From Winogradskyella psychrotolerans RS-3 (GTDB lineage Bacteria; Bacteroidota; Bacteroidia; Flavobacteriales; Flavobacteriaceae): DNA of 64,000 nt. This document shows, one piece after another, positions 38,251-46,162 of this stretch. The DNA is taken from contig NZ_ATMR01000176.1 in assembly GCF_000427335.1 (NCBI RefSeq), positions 82,993 to 146,992 of the forward strand, in the 5' to 3' direction. The stretch's first letter is position 1, and every line of letters begins with the position of its first letter. The notes below the pieces were generated by a model, which worked only from the letters and a program-made list of their open reading frames with translations, was not told where the DNA came from and searched no databases. Position numbers and translations under genes: made by a program.

Positions 38251-39297
38251 TTATTTATCGATTTTTAATTCCGAAATTTGAACTGGCGACATTGCCAACT
38301 TATTCATAATCTCAGGTGTTTTATTATATAGCATTTGTATGATTCTGTGCGGTGCAAAGACATAACGCTGTCTATACATAGCGTCCCAACGTTGATAGGT
38401 TTGTTTACTAAAAAAGCCACCTTCTTTAAATTCGCTAGCCGATTTTAATTCATCTATTTTAAATGAAATCGCATACGATTCTAATGGAATCTCCTTATTT
38501 GCTATACTTTGTAAAATGGCATGTGTCACTTTATTTTCGTCTTTAGCAAATATGTTATGAATTGGCCCTAAGTCTACACGTTTTATGAGCTTTGGAAATA
38601 CTTTTGGCAGACGTTTATCAATACCATACGCCATCGTATCTAAAGACATTTCACGGTCTGCAATAGATTTTAAGGCACTATAAATTTCATTGCGCTCCTT
38701 TAGAGGATCTTTACCGTCGTAATCAAAATACATGTAGCAAATAAATGGTCTGTTGTGAGACACATCATAAAAACTCCAACTCACCAAATGTTCTGCAACA
38801 GAACCTTCTGGTGCTGCTATAATTTTACCTTGAACAAAACGATTAAAAATATATTCTTTTTTGGCAGACGTATAATACACTATTGAAGCTGCTTGAAAGA
38901 GCTTACGCTTAGCAATAGGTTCTTTCTTTCGCATTAAAGTGTCTAAAAACTCGTCTTTTAAAGTATCTACATCTGTGAGTTTGCCTAAATAATCTTCTCG
39001 TAATGCTAAATCATTAAATAAGTAACGGAATTCTAAATAATTAGGAAAACTAGAGTCCGTTAAATCGACCTTCATGTTTTCTTCATCGTCATACATGTAT
39101 TTTACACGCATGGCTTCAATAGAATACAATAATAAATCGCTGTATTGCTTAAAAAGAAGCACTTCTTGTTGGTTCAGAATTTGTTTTTGTTGAACAGCAA
39201 CAATGAGTTCTTTCAGCGAGAAATCTATCATTTTGTGATAGAATACATATTGCTCTTTGGAATCTAGTATTGCTGAATCTAGTGGTGTTACAATCAT
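38251..39297 (-). CDS. Unrecognised cytosolic protein of the AAA+ cluster
   Basis: The 348-residue protein has no signal peptide or membrane segment and no motif I can name. The first ~130 residues are predicted helical (LKELIVAVQQKQILNQQEVL). The central part contains a beta segment with RPFICYMYFDYDGKDP near residue 185, and the C-terminus a basic stretch (YQRWDAMYRQRYVFAPHRII). It lies between the coiled-coil gene (144 bp upstream) and the AAA+ gene (81 bp downstream), all on one strand. I infer it is an adaptor or substrate of the ATPase, only from position. Confidence 0.8.
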   Translation of the reverse strand: MIVTPLDSAILDSKEQYVFYHKMIDFSLKELIVAVQQKQILNQQEVLLFKQYSDLLLYSIEAMRVKYMYDDEENMKVDLTDSSFPNYLEFRYLFNDLALREDYLGKLTDVDTLKDEFLDTLMRKKEPIAKRKLFQAASIVYYTSAKKEYIFNRFVQGKIIAAPEGSVAEHLVSWSFYDVSHNRPFICYMYFDYDGKDPLKERNEIYSALKSIADREMSLDTMAYGIDKRLPKVFPKLIKRVDLGPIHNIFAKDENKVTHAILQSIANKEIPLESYAISFKIDELKSASEFKEGGFFSKQTYQRWDAMYRQRYVFAPHRIIQMLYNKTPEIMNKLAMSPVQISELKIDK

Positions 39298-39303
39298 TTT
39301 AGT

Positions 39304-39424
39304 AGGCAGTTGGCAGTATTCAGTGTCCCAAGAATACCTGAAAAATATTATTTAAAAAAGATATTGAATATATAGTTTTAGCCACAGTATTCAGTCTCGA
39401 TTTGACTGCCAACTGAATACTGAT
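39304..39424. repeat. Inverted repeat with CAGTTGGCAGT/ACTGCCAACTG arms
   Basis: CAGTTGGCAGT (39307-39317) is exactly complementary to ACTGCCAACTG (39405-39415). The word AGTATTCAGT occurs at 39315-39324 and 39386-39395 and, reversed, at 39412-39421. It fills the gap between the coiled-coil gene and the 348-residue gene. I see no promoter here. It looks like a flavobacterial intergenic satellite word. Confidence 0.7.
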
Positions 39425-39440
39425 AACTAACAACTATTTA

Positions 39441-40790
39441 TTATCCTAACAAATCATCATCTCCAGCTTCTGGCTTTGGTTCACCTGCTGGCTCTCCTCC
39501 TCCATCACCTCCTGAAGGCGCGTTTGCATCTGCGGCATAGTAATCTTCGAAAATCTCTTTCATATCAATTCCATAACGCTCAGCAAAATTCTTTTGAATA
39601 GACTTATCTTTTTCACGAATTTCTTGTAGAGCTTCAGCATAACTACCATAAACACCCTGCATCACTTTTTCGTGTACTGGAATATTATCCATCATTTCTT
39701 GACGCGCTTTAGCACTTGCTGTGTGCATCGCTGCTAAAGTGACTCCTATATGTTCATCCGTTTTAACACCTAAATGTTCTAAGATTGCTGCAAATTCTTG
39801 ATCTGTACGTGCTTTTAAAGCCACTACATAACCATCGTAATACTTTAAACGCTCGTCTGTATCAGACTTTAATTTTGCACGGTGCGTTTGTAAATTACTA
39901 CGTAAAGATGTTAATACTTTAATAGTAAGGTTATGCTTGTGTACGAAACTATCTTTTGAAGCTGCTAATGTTGTATAAGCATTTTTAAGACCTTCTAACT
40001 CTTCAACTTTTTGCTCTAAAGTGGTTACTTTACTTAAAGCATCAGAATAATCTGTTGATTGTTTGTCTGAAACTTCTTCTAAAGCTTGCCGTGCTTGTTT
40101 TAATAACGCATATTCCGTTTCTAGCTTATCTTCTACTTCTTTTTTCTTTTGAAGTGCTTTTGTGTGATTGTTAGAGGCTTCTACGATCGCTGTTTTAAGG
40201 CTTTCTTCAACTTCTTTAATTTCAATTTCTCTGTCTTTTAGACGCTTAATCGCTGCTTGACTCTTAAATGATAATTCATTTAATAAGGTTTGAACATCTG
40301 CCGTTTCAATACGTTGCTGAAACATTGCTTTTGCTTCATTATCTGCAGCATCACGTGTTTTTTGAGCATTCTTAAGTTCTGCTTCGGCATCATTTATTTT
40401 GCTTTTGCGCCCCCAAAGGTTATTCCACCATGTGTCTGGTTTGTTATTTGCATCCTCAAGTTCAACTTTAGCACGTTCTAAACGTTTGATAGCATCATCA
40501 ATGATTTTCTGCTCAGCACCATTTAAGGCCGAAAAACCTTCGAACATAATACCAACTTCATCTTGGTAATCTGTTAAGTCCTTAATGGCATCTAATAACG
40601 TAGATCTATCTTTTTCTGCCATATCCACAACATTATCTAATGTTGCATTTAATATTTTCTGACGACTTTCTGGGTCATCTTCTTGAGCAAGCTTTGACTT
40701 CATTTGGTCAATGGCTTTTCCCCAATTTACATCGACTTTTTCAGCTTTCTCTTGTGAATTGGTTTCTAATAAATCAAAATCATCAGGCAT
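39441..40790 (-). CDS. Long coiled-coil protein leading the AAA+ cluster
   Basis: The 449-residue acidic protein is almost wholly helical. Heptad-like coiled coils run over about residues 95-170 and 180-320 (KRLKDREIEIKEVEESLKTA, KVTTLEQKVEELEGL), with a tryptophan-rich break WWNNLWGRK near residue 120. Databases tend to label such proteins microtubule-binding, a name given only for coiled coils. The C-terminus (after about 425) is a Gly/Pro/Asp-rich flexible tail ending DDDLLG, and the N-terminus has DDFDLLE, so similar acidic-leucine peptides sit at both ends. It is the first gene of the run. By overall look it could be distantly TelA-like; that is a guess. No membrane segment. Confidence 0.82.
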   Translation of the reverse strand: MPDDFDLLETNSQEKAEKVDVNWGKAIDQMKSKLAQEDDPESRQKILNATLDNVVDMAEKDRSTLLDAIKDLTDYQDEVGIMFEGFSALNGAEQKIIDDAIKRLERAKVELEDANNKPDTWWNNLWGRKSKINDAEAELKNAQKTRDAADNEAKAMFQQRIETADVQTLLNELSFKSQAAIKRLKDREIEIKEVEESLKTAIVEASNNHTKALQKKKEVEDKLETEYALLKQARQALEEVSDKQSTDYSDALSKVTTLEQKVEELEGLKNAYTTLAASKDSFVHKHNLTIKVLTSLRSNLQTHRAKLKSDTDERLKYYDGYVVALKARTDQEFAAILEHLGVKTDEHIGVTLAAMHTASAKARQEMMDNIPVHEKVMQGVYGSYAEALQEIREKDKSIQKNFAERYGIDMKEIFEDYYAADANAPSGGDGGGEPAGEPKPEAGDDDLLG

Positions 40791-41108
40791 ATAGTGTAGT
40801 GTTATTAAAGTTGAACATCATTCTGTTAAGCAATTTCGGTAATTTTTTAAGACTACAAAAACTTTAGTTGCTAAAATATAGGTAGCAGTTTTTTAATATT
40901 TGTTACAGAAAATTGAAATAAAATTGAATTTCTTAATAATTTAATAACATCATATTCACCTTAAAAACACTGTGGTTAAACGGACTTATACAACAGTTAA
41001 TCGGTGTGTTTGTGAACTAATAGTTTGTAAATAATTTACTATTAAGTATTTAACATTAACTTTTTTTATATATTAGCACTGTAGAACCCAAATCTAAAAC
41101 GACTAATA
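40791..41108. other. Intergenic region before the AAA+ cluster and small membrane genes
   Basis: This 318-bp AT-rich stretch separates divergent transcription units. It must hold the promoter of the minus-strand AAA+ cluster and of the plus-strand small genes, but I found no strong TTTG/TAnnTTTG pair on either strand and no open reading frame or RNA gene. Confidence 0.6.
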
Positions 41109-41333
41109 ATGCATAAGAACCTGCTTTCAAAGGCTTTGATTGTGACGACTACACAGCTTACGATGATCTTAATAGCCGTAGCATCTATTTTTCTCGTTTT
41201 TATTTTAATAGCCATCATTAAGATGTATAAGTTAAAATCGGAAAACAAAAAATTAATGCAAACCAATGCTTATAAAGATTATGAAGAATCTGGTGAAGAT
41301 TTACATAGCGGGCATCTTTATGGTGATAATTAA
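41109..41333 (+). CDS. Small single-pass membrane protein
   Basis: The 74-residue protein has one hydrophobic helix (about residues 18-38, MILIAVASIFLVFILIAII). A charged cytoplasm-like tail follows (KMYKLKSENKKLMQTNAYKD), then an acidic end (EESGEDLHSGHLYGDN). I do not recognise it. It is followed 13 bp later by a second tiny membrane protein gene (41347-41511) and then a strong terminator, which supports a real two-gene unit. Confidence 0.6.
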   Translation: MHKNLLSKALIVTTTQLTMILIAVASIFLVFILIAIIKMYKLKSENKKLMQTNAYKDYEESGEDLHSGHLYGDN

Positions 41334-41346
41334 ATAATGAATTATA

Positions 41347-41511
41347 ATGAATTTAATAGCGATTACTCTTATTCTAGATGGCTCTTCTCAACGAATGATA
41401 AGTATTTTGGGAATTGGGTTTGTTACAATGACAATTTTATGGGCTTTACAATATTTAAAATCCAGAAAATTGAAAGAAAAAATAAAACAGTTAGAAAATA
41501 AGAAAACATAA
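41347..41511 (+). CDS. Very small membrane protein (54 residues)
   Basis: ATG at 41347 opens a 54-codon frame ending TAA at 41509. The product starts MNLIAITLILDG, has a membrane helix around residues 16-34 (MISILGIGFVTMTILWALQY), and ends with a lysine-rich helix (KSRKLKEKIKQLENKKT). The same layout (TM then charged coiled-coil-like tail) occurs in its upstream neighbour. The stop codon runs straight into the terminator at 41515. A function cannot be assigned. Confidence 0.5.
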   Translation: MNLIAITLILDGSSQRMISILGIGFVTMTILWALQYLKSRKLKEKIKQLENKKT

Positions 41512-41514
41512 AAA

Positions 41515-41541
41515 AAAGAGCCAGCAATTTGCTGGCTCTTT
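41515..41541. terminator. Strong bidirectional terminator between the small genes and ettA
   Basis: AAAGAGCCAGCA (41515-41526) and TGCTGGCTCTTT (41530-41541) form a perfect 12-bp stem with a 3-nt loop, with A and T runs on both flanks. It serves the plus-strand small genes and the minus-strand ettA gene. Confidence 0.95.
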
Positions 41542-41563
41542 TTTGTTTCAATAGTCGGTAAAT

Positions 41564-43255
41564 TTACCTTACCAACTTTCTATACTTAATTCGTTTTGGC
41601 ATTAAATCACCACCCAAACGTTTCTTCTTATTTTCTTCATATTCACTAAATCCTCCTTCAAAGAAATAGACTTGAGAGTCCCCTTCGAAAGCTAAAATGT
41701 GCGTACAAATTCTATCTAAAAACCACCTATCGTGACTAATCACAACAGCACAACCTGCAAAGTTCTCTAAACCTTCTTCTAAAGCTCTTAATGTATTAAC
41801 ATCTAAATCGTTAGTTGGCTCATCTAAAAGTAATACATTACCTTCTTCTTTAAGTGTCATAGCTAGATGTAAACGGTTACGCTCACCACCAGAAAGTAAT
41901 TTTACTTTCTTGTTTTGCTCACCACCAGAGAAGTTAAATCGGCTTAAATAGGCTCTAGAATTTACTTCCTTACCCCCCATCATTACCAATTCTTGCTCAT
42001 CACTAAAGTTTTGCCAAATTGTTTTTTCAGGATCAATATTTGAATGCTTCTGATCAACGTATGCAATCTTCGCCGTTTCTCCGACTTTAAATTCACCTTT
42101 ATCTGATGCTTCCTCTCCCATTATCATTCTGAAAATAGTTGTTTTACCAGCACCATTTGGTCCAATAATACCAACAATACCAGCTTGAGGCAAATTGAAA
42201 TTTAGATTATCGTAGAGTAATTTATCATCATACCCCTTAGCAACACCAATAGCTTCAATAACATTTGTACCTAAACGTGGTCCATTAGGAATATAGATTT
42301 CTAATTTTTCGTCAAGCTGCTTTTGATCTTGACTCATTAGTTTATCATAGTTCTTCAAACGTGCTTTTTGCTTTGTTTGACGACCTTTTGCTCCTTGACG
42401 TACCCAATCTAGCTCACGCTCTAATGTCTTTTGACGCTTAGAAGCTGTTTTACTTTCTTGTGCCATACGTGTAGATTTTTGATCTAACCAAGATGAATAG
42501 TTTCCTTTCCATGGAATTCCTTCACCTCTATCGAGTTCTAAAATCCAACCAGCCACATTATCTAAGAAATATCTATCGTGCGTTACAGCGATAACAGTTC
42601 CTTTATATTGTGCTAAATGATGCTCTAACCAATGTACAGATTCTGCGTCTAAGTGGTTAGTAGGCTCATCTAAAAGTAAAACATCAGGTTCTTGTAATAA
42701 CAATCGGCATAATGCCACACGACGACGTTCACCACCAGAAAGTACACCAATTTTCTTATCACCATCTGGAGTTCTTAAAGCATCCATTGCGATTTCTAGT
42801 TTGGTATCTAATTCCCATGCATTGGCAGCGTCAATCTGATCTTGTAATTCTGCCTGACGGTTCATTAGCTTTTCCATTTTATCTGGATTACTGTACACCT
42901 CTTCTAAACCAAATTGATCATTGATACTGTTATATTCATCAAGAATTGCTACAGTTTCAGCAGCACCTTCTCTTACGATTTCCATAACCGTTTTATCATC
43001 GTCTAATTTTGGTTCTTGCTCTAAATAACCAACAGAATAACCAGGTTGAAAAACCACATCTCCTTGATAATTATTATCAACTCCAGCGATAATTTTTAAT
43101 AATGTAGACTTACCAGAACCATTTAGACCTAGAATACCAATCTTAGCACCATAAAAGAAACTTAAATATATATTTTTTAAAACAGGAGTATTTGCTCCAG
43201 GAAAGGTCTTTGTTAGACCTGACATTGCGAAAATCACTTTTTTATCGTCACTCAT
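41564..43255 (-). CDS. ettA: Energy-dependent translational throttle protein EttA (ABC-F)
   Basis: EttA is an ABC-F ATPase that binds the ribosomal E site and gates the first translocation according to the ATP/ADP ratio. The 563-residue product has two ABC domains: Walker [10 protein letters not shown] near residue 42 and GPNGAGKTT near 361, signatures LSGGERRR and LSGGERNR, and Walker B segments DEPTNHLD and DEPTNDLD. The arm and linker ([20 protein letters not shown]) typical of EttA lie between them. It starts 72 bp from the end of the terminator-less gap to its neighbour and has its own short leader. Confidence 0.97.
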   Translation of the reverse strand: MSDDKKVIFAMSGLTKTFPGANTPVLKNIYLSFFYGAKIGILGLNGSGKSTLLKIIAGVDNNYQGDVVFQPGYSVGYLEQEPKLDDDKTVMEIVREGAAETVAILDEYNSINDQFGLEEVYSNPDKMEKLMNRQAELQDQIDAANAWELDTKLEIAMDALRTPDGDKKIGVLSGGERRRVALCRLLLQEPDVLLLDEPTNHLDAESVHWLEHHLAQYKGTVIAVTHDRYFLDNVAGWILELDRGEGIPWKGNYSSWLDQKSTRMAQESKTASKRQKTLERELDWVRQGAKGRQTKQKARLKNYDKLMSQDQKQLDEKLEIYIPNGPRLGTNVIEAIGVAKGYDDKLLYDNLNFNLPQAGIVGIIGPNGAGKTTIFRMIMGEEASDKGEFKVGETAKIAYVDQKHSNIDPEKTIWQNFSDEQELVMMGGKEVNSRAYLSRFNFSGGEQNKKVKLLSGGERNRLHLAMTLKEEGNVLLLDEPTNDLDVNTLRALEEGLENFAGCAVVISHDRWFLDRICTHILAFEGDSQVYFFEGGFSEYEENKKKRLGGDLMPKRIKYRKLVR

Positions 43256-43305
43256 AATTGTTACTTATTTATTATAAAGTTAAACCATTGAACCTCACAA
43301 ATTAA

Positions 43306-43482
43306 TTATACACGTCCTTTTAGTGCATTAAAAACCCATGCAATACAGAAAAAACCACCACCAACAGCAGCAAATCCCCAACCTGCAACATCATCATATC
43401 TAAATGCTCCAAGAGCAATTAATCCTAATCCTACAAAGACCATAATCCATGTTGCCCAAGCTAATACCGTATTTTTATTCAT
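43306..43482 (-). CDS. CAL67264-family-like small membrane protein
   Basis: I take the ATG at 43482 as the start (MNKNTVLAWATWIM..., 58 residues). The frame opens four codons earlier, at 43494. Two membrane helices are visible (about residues 5-25 and 33-53), with the pattern ALGAFRYDDVAGWGFAAVG. I recall this as the CAL67264 family of flavobacterial membrane proteins, often next to ettA; function unknown. It lies just upstream of ettA on the same strand, so the two may be co-transcribed. Confidence 0.75.
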   Translation of the reverse strand: MNKNTVLAWATWIMVFVGLGLIALGAFRYDDVAGWGFAAVGGGFFCIAWVFNALKGRV

Positions 43483-43545
43483 TGCCATAATCAATCTTAG
43501 TTTTAATCGTTAGTTAGTTTACAAATATCGCATTTTAAATAAAAA

Positions 43546-43568
43546 AAGCATCACTATTTGTGATGCTT
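43546..43568 (-). terminator. Terminator after the pirin gene
   Basis: AAGCATCAC (43546-43554) pairs with GTGATGCTT (43560-43568) around a 5-nt loop. On the minus strand it is followed by seven Ts. It lies just past the stop of the pirin-like gene. Confidence 0.85.
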
Positions 43569-43590
43569 CTAATGTAAATTGTTTCAACAA

Positions 43591-44316
43591 CTAAAAATTA
43601 ATCATAGGAACTTCTATAAATAATAACTCGCTATCCTCTTTAGCTAAAATATTGAGGCTATCCGTTTCCGAAATCCCTATAGCATCTCTAGATTCTAAAA
43701 CATCTCCCTCGATTTCAACATTACCAGAAATCAGCATCATATAAACACCATGACCCCCTCCTTTTAGTTGATATGTGAATGCTTTATCTTCTGACAAATC
43801 TAGTCGCGAAAGCTTAGCATCTTGATGAATTTTAAGACTTTCTACATCAGCATCTTCAAAAGACGTTACTATGGTTTGAAGCTGTCCTTTTCGATCTTCA
43901 GACTTAAATGTTTTTTGACTGTAACGCGGCTCAACATTTCGTTTTTGTGGAATCACCCAAATTTGGAATAGGCTTAAATGCTCATCTACAGATCCATTAA
44001 TTTCAGAATGCTGAACTCCGGTTCCTGCCGACATCACTTGCACTTCACCTGGATGAACAGCTTGCCAATCGTCGTTCATATTATCACGATGCTTTAACAC
44101 TCCTTTTAGTGGTATGGTTATAATCTCCATATTATCGTGAGGATGTGTTCCAAACCCCATTTTTGGACCAATAACATCATCATTTAAGACTCTTAATGCA
44201 CCGAAATGCACGCGTTCAGGATTATTCCAACTTGCAAAACTAAAGGAATGATTTGCTTGTAACCATCCATGATCCGCAAATCCTCTACTGTCTGCTTTAT
44301 GTATTACTTTTTTCAT
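43591..44316 (-). CDS. Pirin-family bicupin protein (YhhW-like)
   Basis: The 241-residue product has the pirin N-terminal cupin with the metal-binding motif GTHPHDNMEIITIPLKG (His-x-His and Glu around residues 57-63) and QVMSAGTGVQHSE near residue 100. Family members such as YhhW are quercetin 2,3-dioxygenases; a redox-sensing or electrophile-response role is also known. It is the downstream gene of a cluster that starts with a DoxX-like gene and passes through FMN reductase, GNAT and a MarR regulator, with gaps of 25-26 bp or less. A terminator follows. Confidence 0.94.
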   Translation of the reverse strand: MKKVIHKADSRGFADHGWLQANHSFSFASWNNPERVHFGALRVLNDDVIGPKMGFGTHPHDNMEIITIPLKGVLKHRDNMNDDWQAVHPGEVQVMSAGTGVQHSEINGSVDEHLSLFQIWVIPQKRNVEPRYSQKTFKSEDRKGQLQTIVTSFEDADVESLKIHQDAKLSRLDLSEDKAFTYQLKGGGHGVYMMLISGNVEIEGDVLESRDAIGISETDSLNILAKEDSELLFIEVPMINF

Positions 44317-44341
44317 GATTATTTCCTTTTATTTAATTCTA

Positions 44342-44779
44342 CTAGCGCATTTTATCCAATAAATTACTTAATTGTTCCGCTTCAGCTTCACTTAAATTTT
44401 TAATTAACTCTTTATTCATATCACTCGGAATTGTGTTTAGCAAATCCAAACCTTGCTTAGTGATTTCAATTTTAACCACACGCCTATCGTGTTCTGATGG
44501 TAACCGTTTAATTAAATTTTTAGCACATAGTTTATCCATTAATCGTGTTGCATTAGGTGAACGTTCTAACATTCGATCCTTAATAGTCTGTACTTTTAAA
44601 GGCTCATTTGCTCCTCTTAAAATTCTTAGAATATTATACTGCTGTTGTGAGATCCCAAAGTCCTTAAAAGATTCACTTTGACGGCTCGTAATCCAATTGG
44701 CTGTATAAATGATATTCAGAAGCGCCTTTACTTTAAAGTTTTCGAATTTTGAATTAATATCTTTCGATAAATCTCCCAT
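44342..44779 (-). CDS. MarR-family transcriptional regulator
   Basis: The 145-residue protein has the winged-helix MarR core: FGISQQQYNILRIL, LKVQTIKDRMLERSPNATRLMDKL (recognition helix) and RLPSEHDRRVVKIEITKQGLDLL with the DxRxxxxxLT-like wing. MarR proteins usually repress neighbouring genes and release on binding phenolic or oxidised ligands. It lies in the middle of the pirin/GNAT/FMN reductase unit, so autoregulation of that unit is the natural inference. I did not find an operator palindrome I would defend. Confidence 0.94.
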   Translation of the reverse strand: MGDLSKDINSKFENFKVKALLNIIYTANWITSRQSESFKDFGISQQQYNILRILRGANEPLKVQTIKDRMLERSPNATRLMDKLCAKNLIKRLPSEHDRRVVKIEITKQGLDLLNTIPSDMNKELIKNLSEAEAEQLSNLLDKMR

Positions 44780-44803
44780 ATTTTAATAGTCTTAAAATTC
44801 TAT

Positions 44804-45079
44804 TTAGGCTTTGATGTCATCATATTTATCTGTCTCACCAAATACTTTGGCAACATAAGGGCAACTCGCCCTTGCTTTTAATTTATTCTCTCTCGCGTAA
44901 TCTGCAATTGCTTCAATTAATTGTAAACCGAGATCTTGACCTCTGTAGTTAACATCAATCTCTGTATGATTAATATCGATGAGTCCGTCTTTAACATTAG
45001 CATACGTGATTTCACCAATCTCCTTATCATTATCTAGTAGATAAAATCTATTTTTTGATTCTTCGTATTTTAATTCCAT
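44804..45079 (-). CDS. Small GNAT-type N-acetyltransferase (COG2388/YjdJ-like)
   Basis: The 91-residue protein matches the short Gcn5-like family: FYLLDNDKEIGEITYANV, the acetyl-CoA-binding YRGQDLGLQLIEAIADYAREN, and ARASCPYVAKVF near the end. Its substrate is unknown. It ends two bases or so from its neighbours' signals: the FMN-reductase gene ends at 45082 and this start is at 45079, so the two are translationally close. Confidence 0.88.
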   Translation of the reverse strand: MELKYEESKNRFYLLDNDKEIGEITYANVKDGLIDINHTEIDVNYRGQDLGLQLIEAIADYARENKLKARASCPYVAKVFGETDKYDDIKA

Positions 45080-45081
45080 AA

Positions 45082-45612
45082 TTATAGACTGTTTTTAAAT
45101 AGTTTTACTTTATTTAATAATTCTGAATTTAAGGCTTCGCTTGTAATCTTACCGTCAGAAAAGTTATCATGAAATGAAGGTAGCGAAAATTGCGCTACAA
45201 TATTCGCATCGTGTCTAGGAAAACGATCAGAAGCCATTTCTAAAACAGAAGCTCCACCTCTAGCGCCAGGAGACGTTGCCATAAGTAATAAAGGTTTGTT
45301 TAAAAATGTCTTTTGTTCTACTCTAGAAGCCCAGTCAAATATGTTTTTAAAAGCAGTACTATACGCACCGTTATGTTCTGCTAAAGAGATTACAAAACCA
45401 TCTGCTCCCTTTAAATGATTAACAAAATCTATAGCTTGCTTTGGAAAACCTTGAGTTTGTTCTCTATCGGAACTGTATATTGGCATTTCAAAATCGTTTA
45501 AATCTAATACCGTTGCACTAACACCTTCTACTAATTGTGATGTATAAGTGGCTAATTGTTTATTTATTGAGGTACTACTATTACTTCCTGCAAATACTAT
45601 TATATGTTTCAT
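45082..45612 (-). CDS. NAD(P)H-dependent FMN reductase / quinone reductase
   Basis: The 176-residue flavodoxin-fold protein begins with the FMN phosphate-binding loop AGSNSSTSINKQL (residues 8-20), followed by DLNDFEMPIYSSD and the P.SLAEHNGAYSTAFKNIFDWASR segment of the NADPH_FMN_red family. Such enzymes reduce FMN, quinones or azo compounds. It ends 2 bp before the GNAT gene start. The pirin/MarR context suggests defence against reactive quinones. Confidence 0.92.
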   Translation of the reverse strand: MKHIIVFAGSNSSTSINKQLATYTSQLVEGVSATVLDLNDFEMPIYSSDREQTQGFPKQAIDFVNHLKGADGFVISLAEHNGAYSTAFKNIFDWASRVEQKTFLNKPLLLMATSPGARGGASVLEMASDRFPRHDANIVAQFSLPSFHDNFSDGKITSEALNSELLNKVKLFKNSL

Positions 45613-45628
45613 TCTTTATTATTTAGGT

Positions 45629-45988
45629 TTAATTGATTTTTTTATAAAAGATATAAGACGTTATCAGTAAAATAAAGGCTACTACTGCTGTCATCTGTCC
45701 GCCGTCACCAATCATATAATGAGCGAAAAAAGCTAAAATGAAAGCAAAAAAGAAACCTGAATATGTACATTCCTTTAAAGTTTTTAATCCTGGTGACCAA
45801 AGCACCACCAACCCAAGTAATTTAACCACTGCATACGGATAAATTATATAGGCTGGGTATCTAAAATTTGTAAATGCGATGATCATATCGTCATGTTTAA
45901 AAAAGTACATGCTAATAGAGAACACCATTAACAAAGTTAATAAGCCTGTGGCTGCGTAGTAGATAATCTTATTTTTTTTATTTCTGAT
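45629..45988 (-). CDS. DoxX-like four-helix membrane protein with a non-canonical start
   Basis: A TTG start at 45934 would give a 101-residue protein that begins inside the first membrane helix. The frame stays open further upstream and encodes RNKKNKIIYYAATGLLTLLM, a typical DoxX first helix with basic N-terminus. The only codons available for this longer form are ATC (45986-45988) or other non-ATG codons; there is no ATG, GTG or TTG. I give the longer extent because it completes the four-helix DoxX fold (helices near residues 10-30, 47-65, 71-90, 96-113). The start may be ATC or a mutated ATG. DoxX proteins accompany redox enzymes; it heads the redox cluster. Confidence 0.65.
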   Translation of the reverse strand: MRNKKNKIIYYAATGLLTLLMVFSISMYFFKHDDMIIAFTNFRYPAYIIYPYAVVKLLGLVVLWSPGLKTLKECTYSGFFFAFILAFFAHYMIGDGGQMTAVVAFILLITSYIFYKKIN

Positions 45989-46162
45989 TTGTTTTAGTTA
46001 TACAAATTTACAATAAAATTAATTAGTTTCCAAGGAAAATAACCCCATGTAATATTATTTTACAAACCATTCACTTTCCAAACATCTTTTCGTTTTGTAA
46101 ATTCGTGCAAAACAAAAATTAAGTTTTAACAAATAGCACACCCACTATTTTGGGCAAAACAT

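Noticed and set aside
23473..39424. Possible CRISPR array or origin from repeated words
   Set aside because: The tandem and inverted repeats here have no regular spacer pattern, no cas genes nearby and no DnaA-box cluster that I could see.
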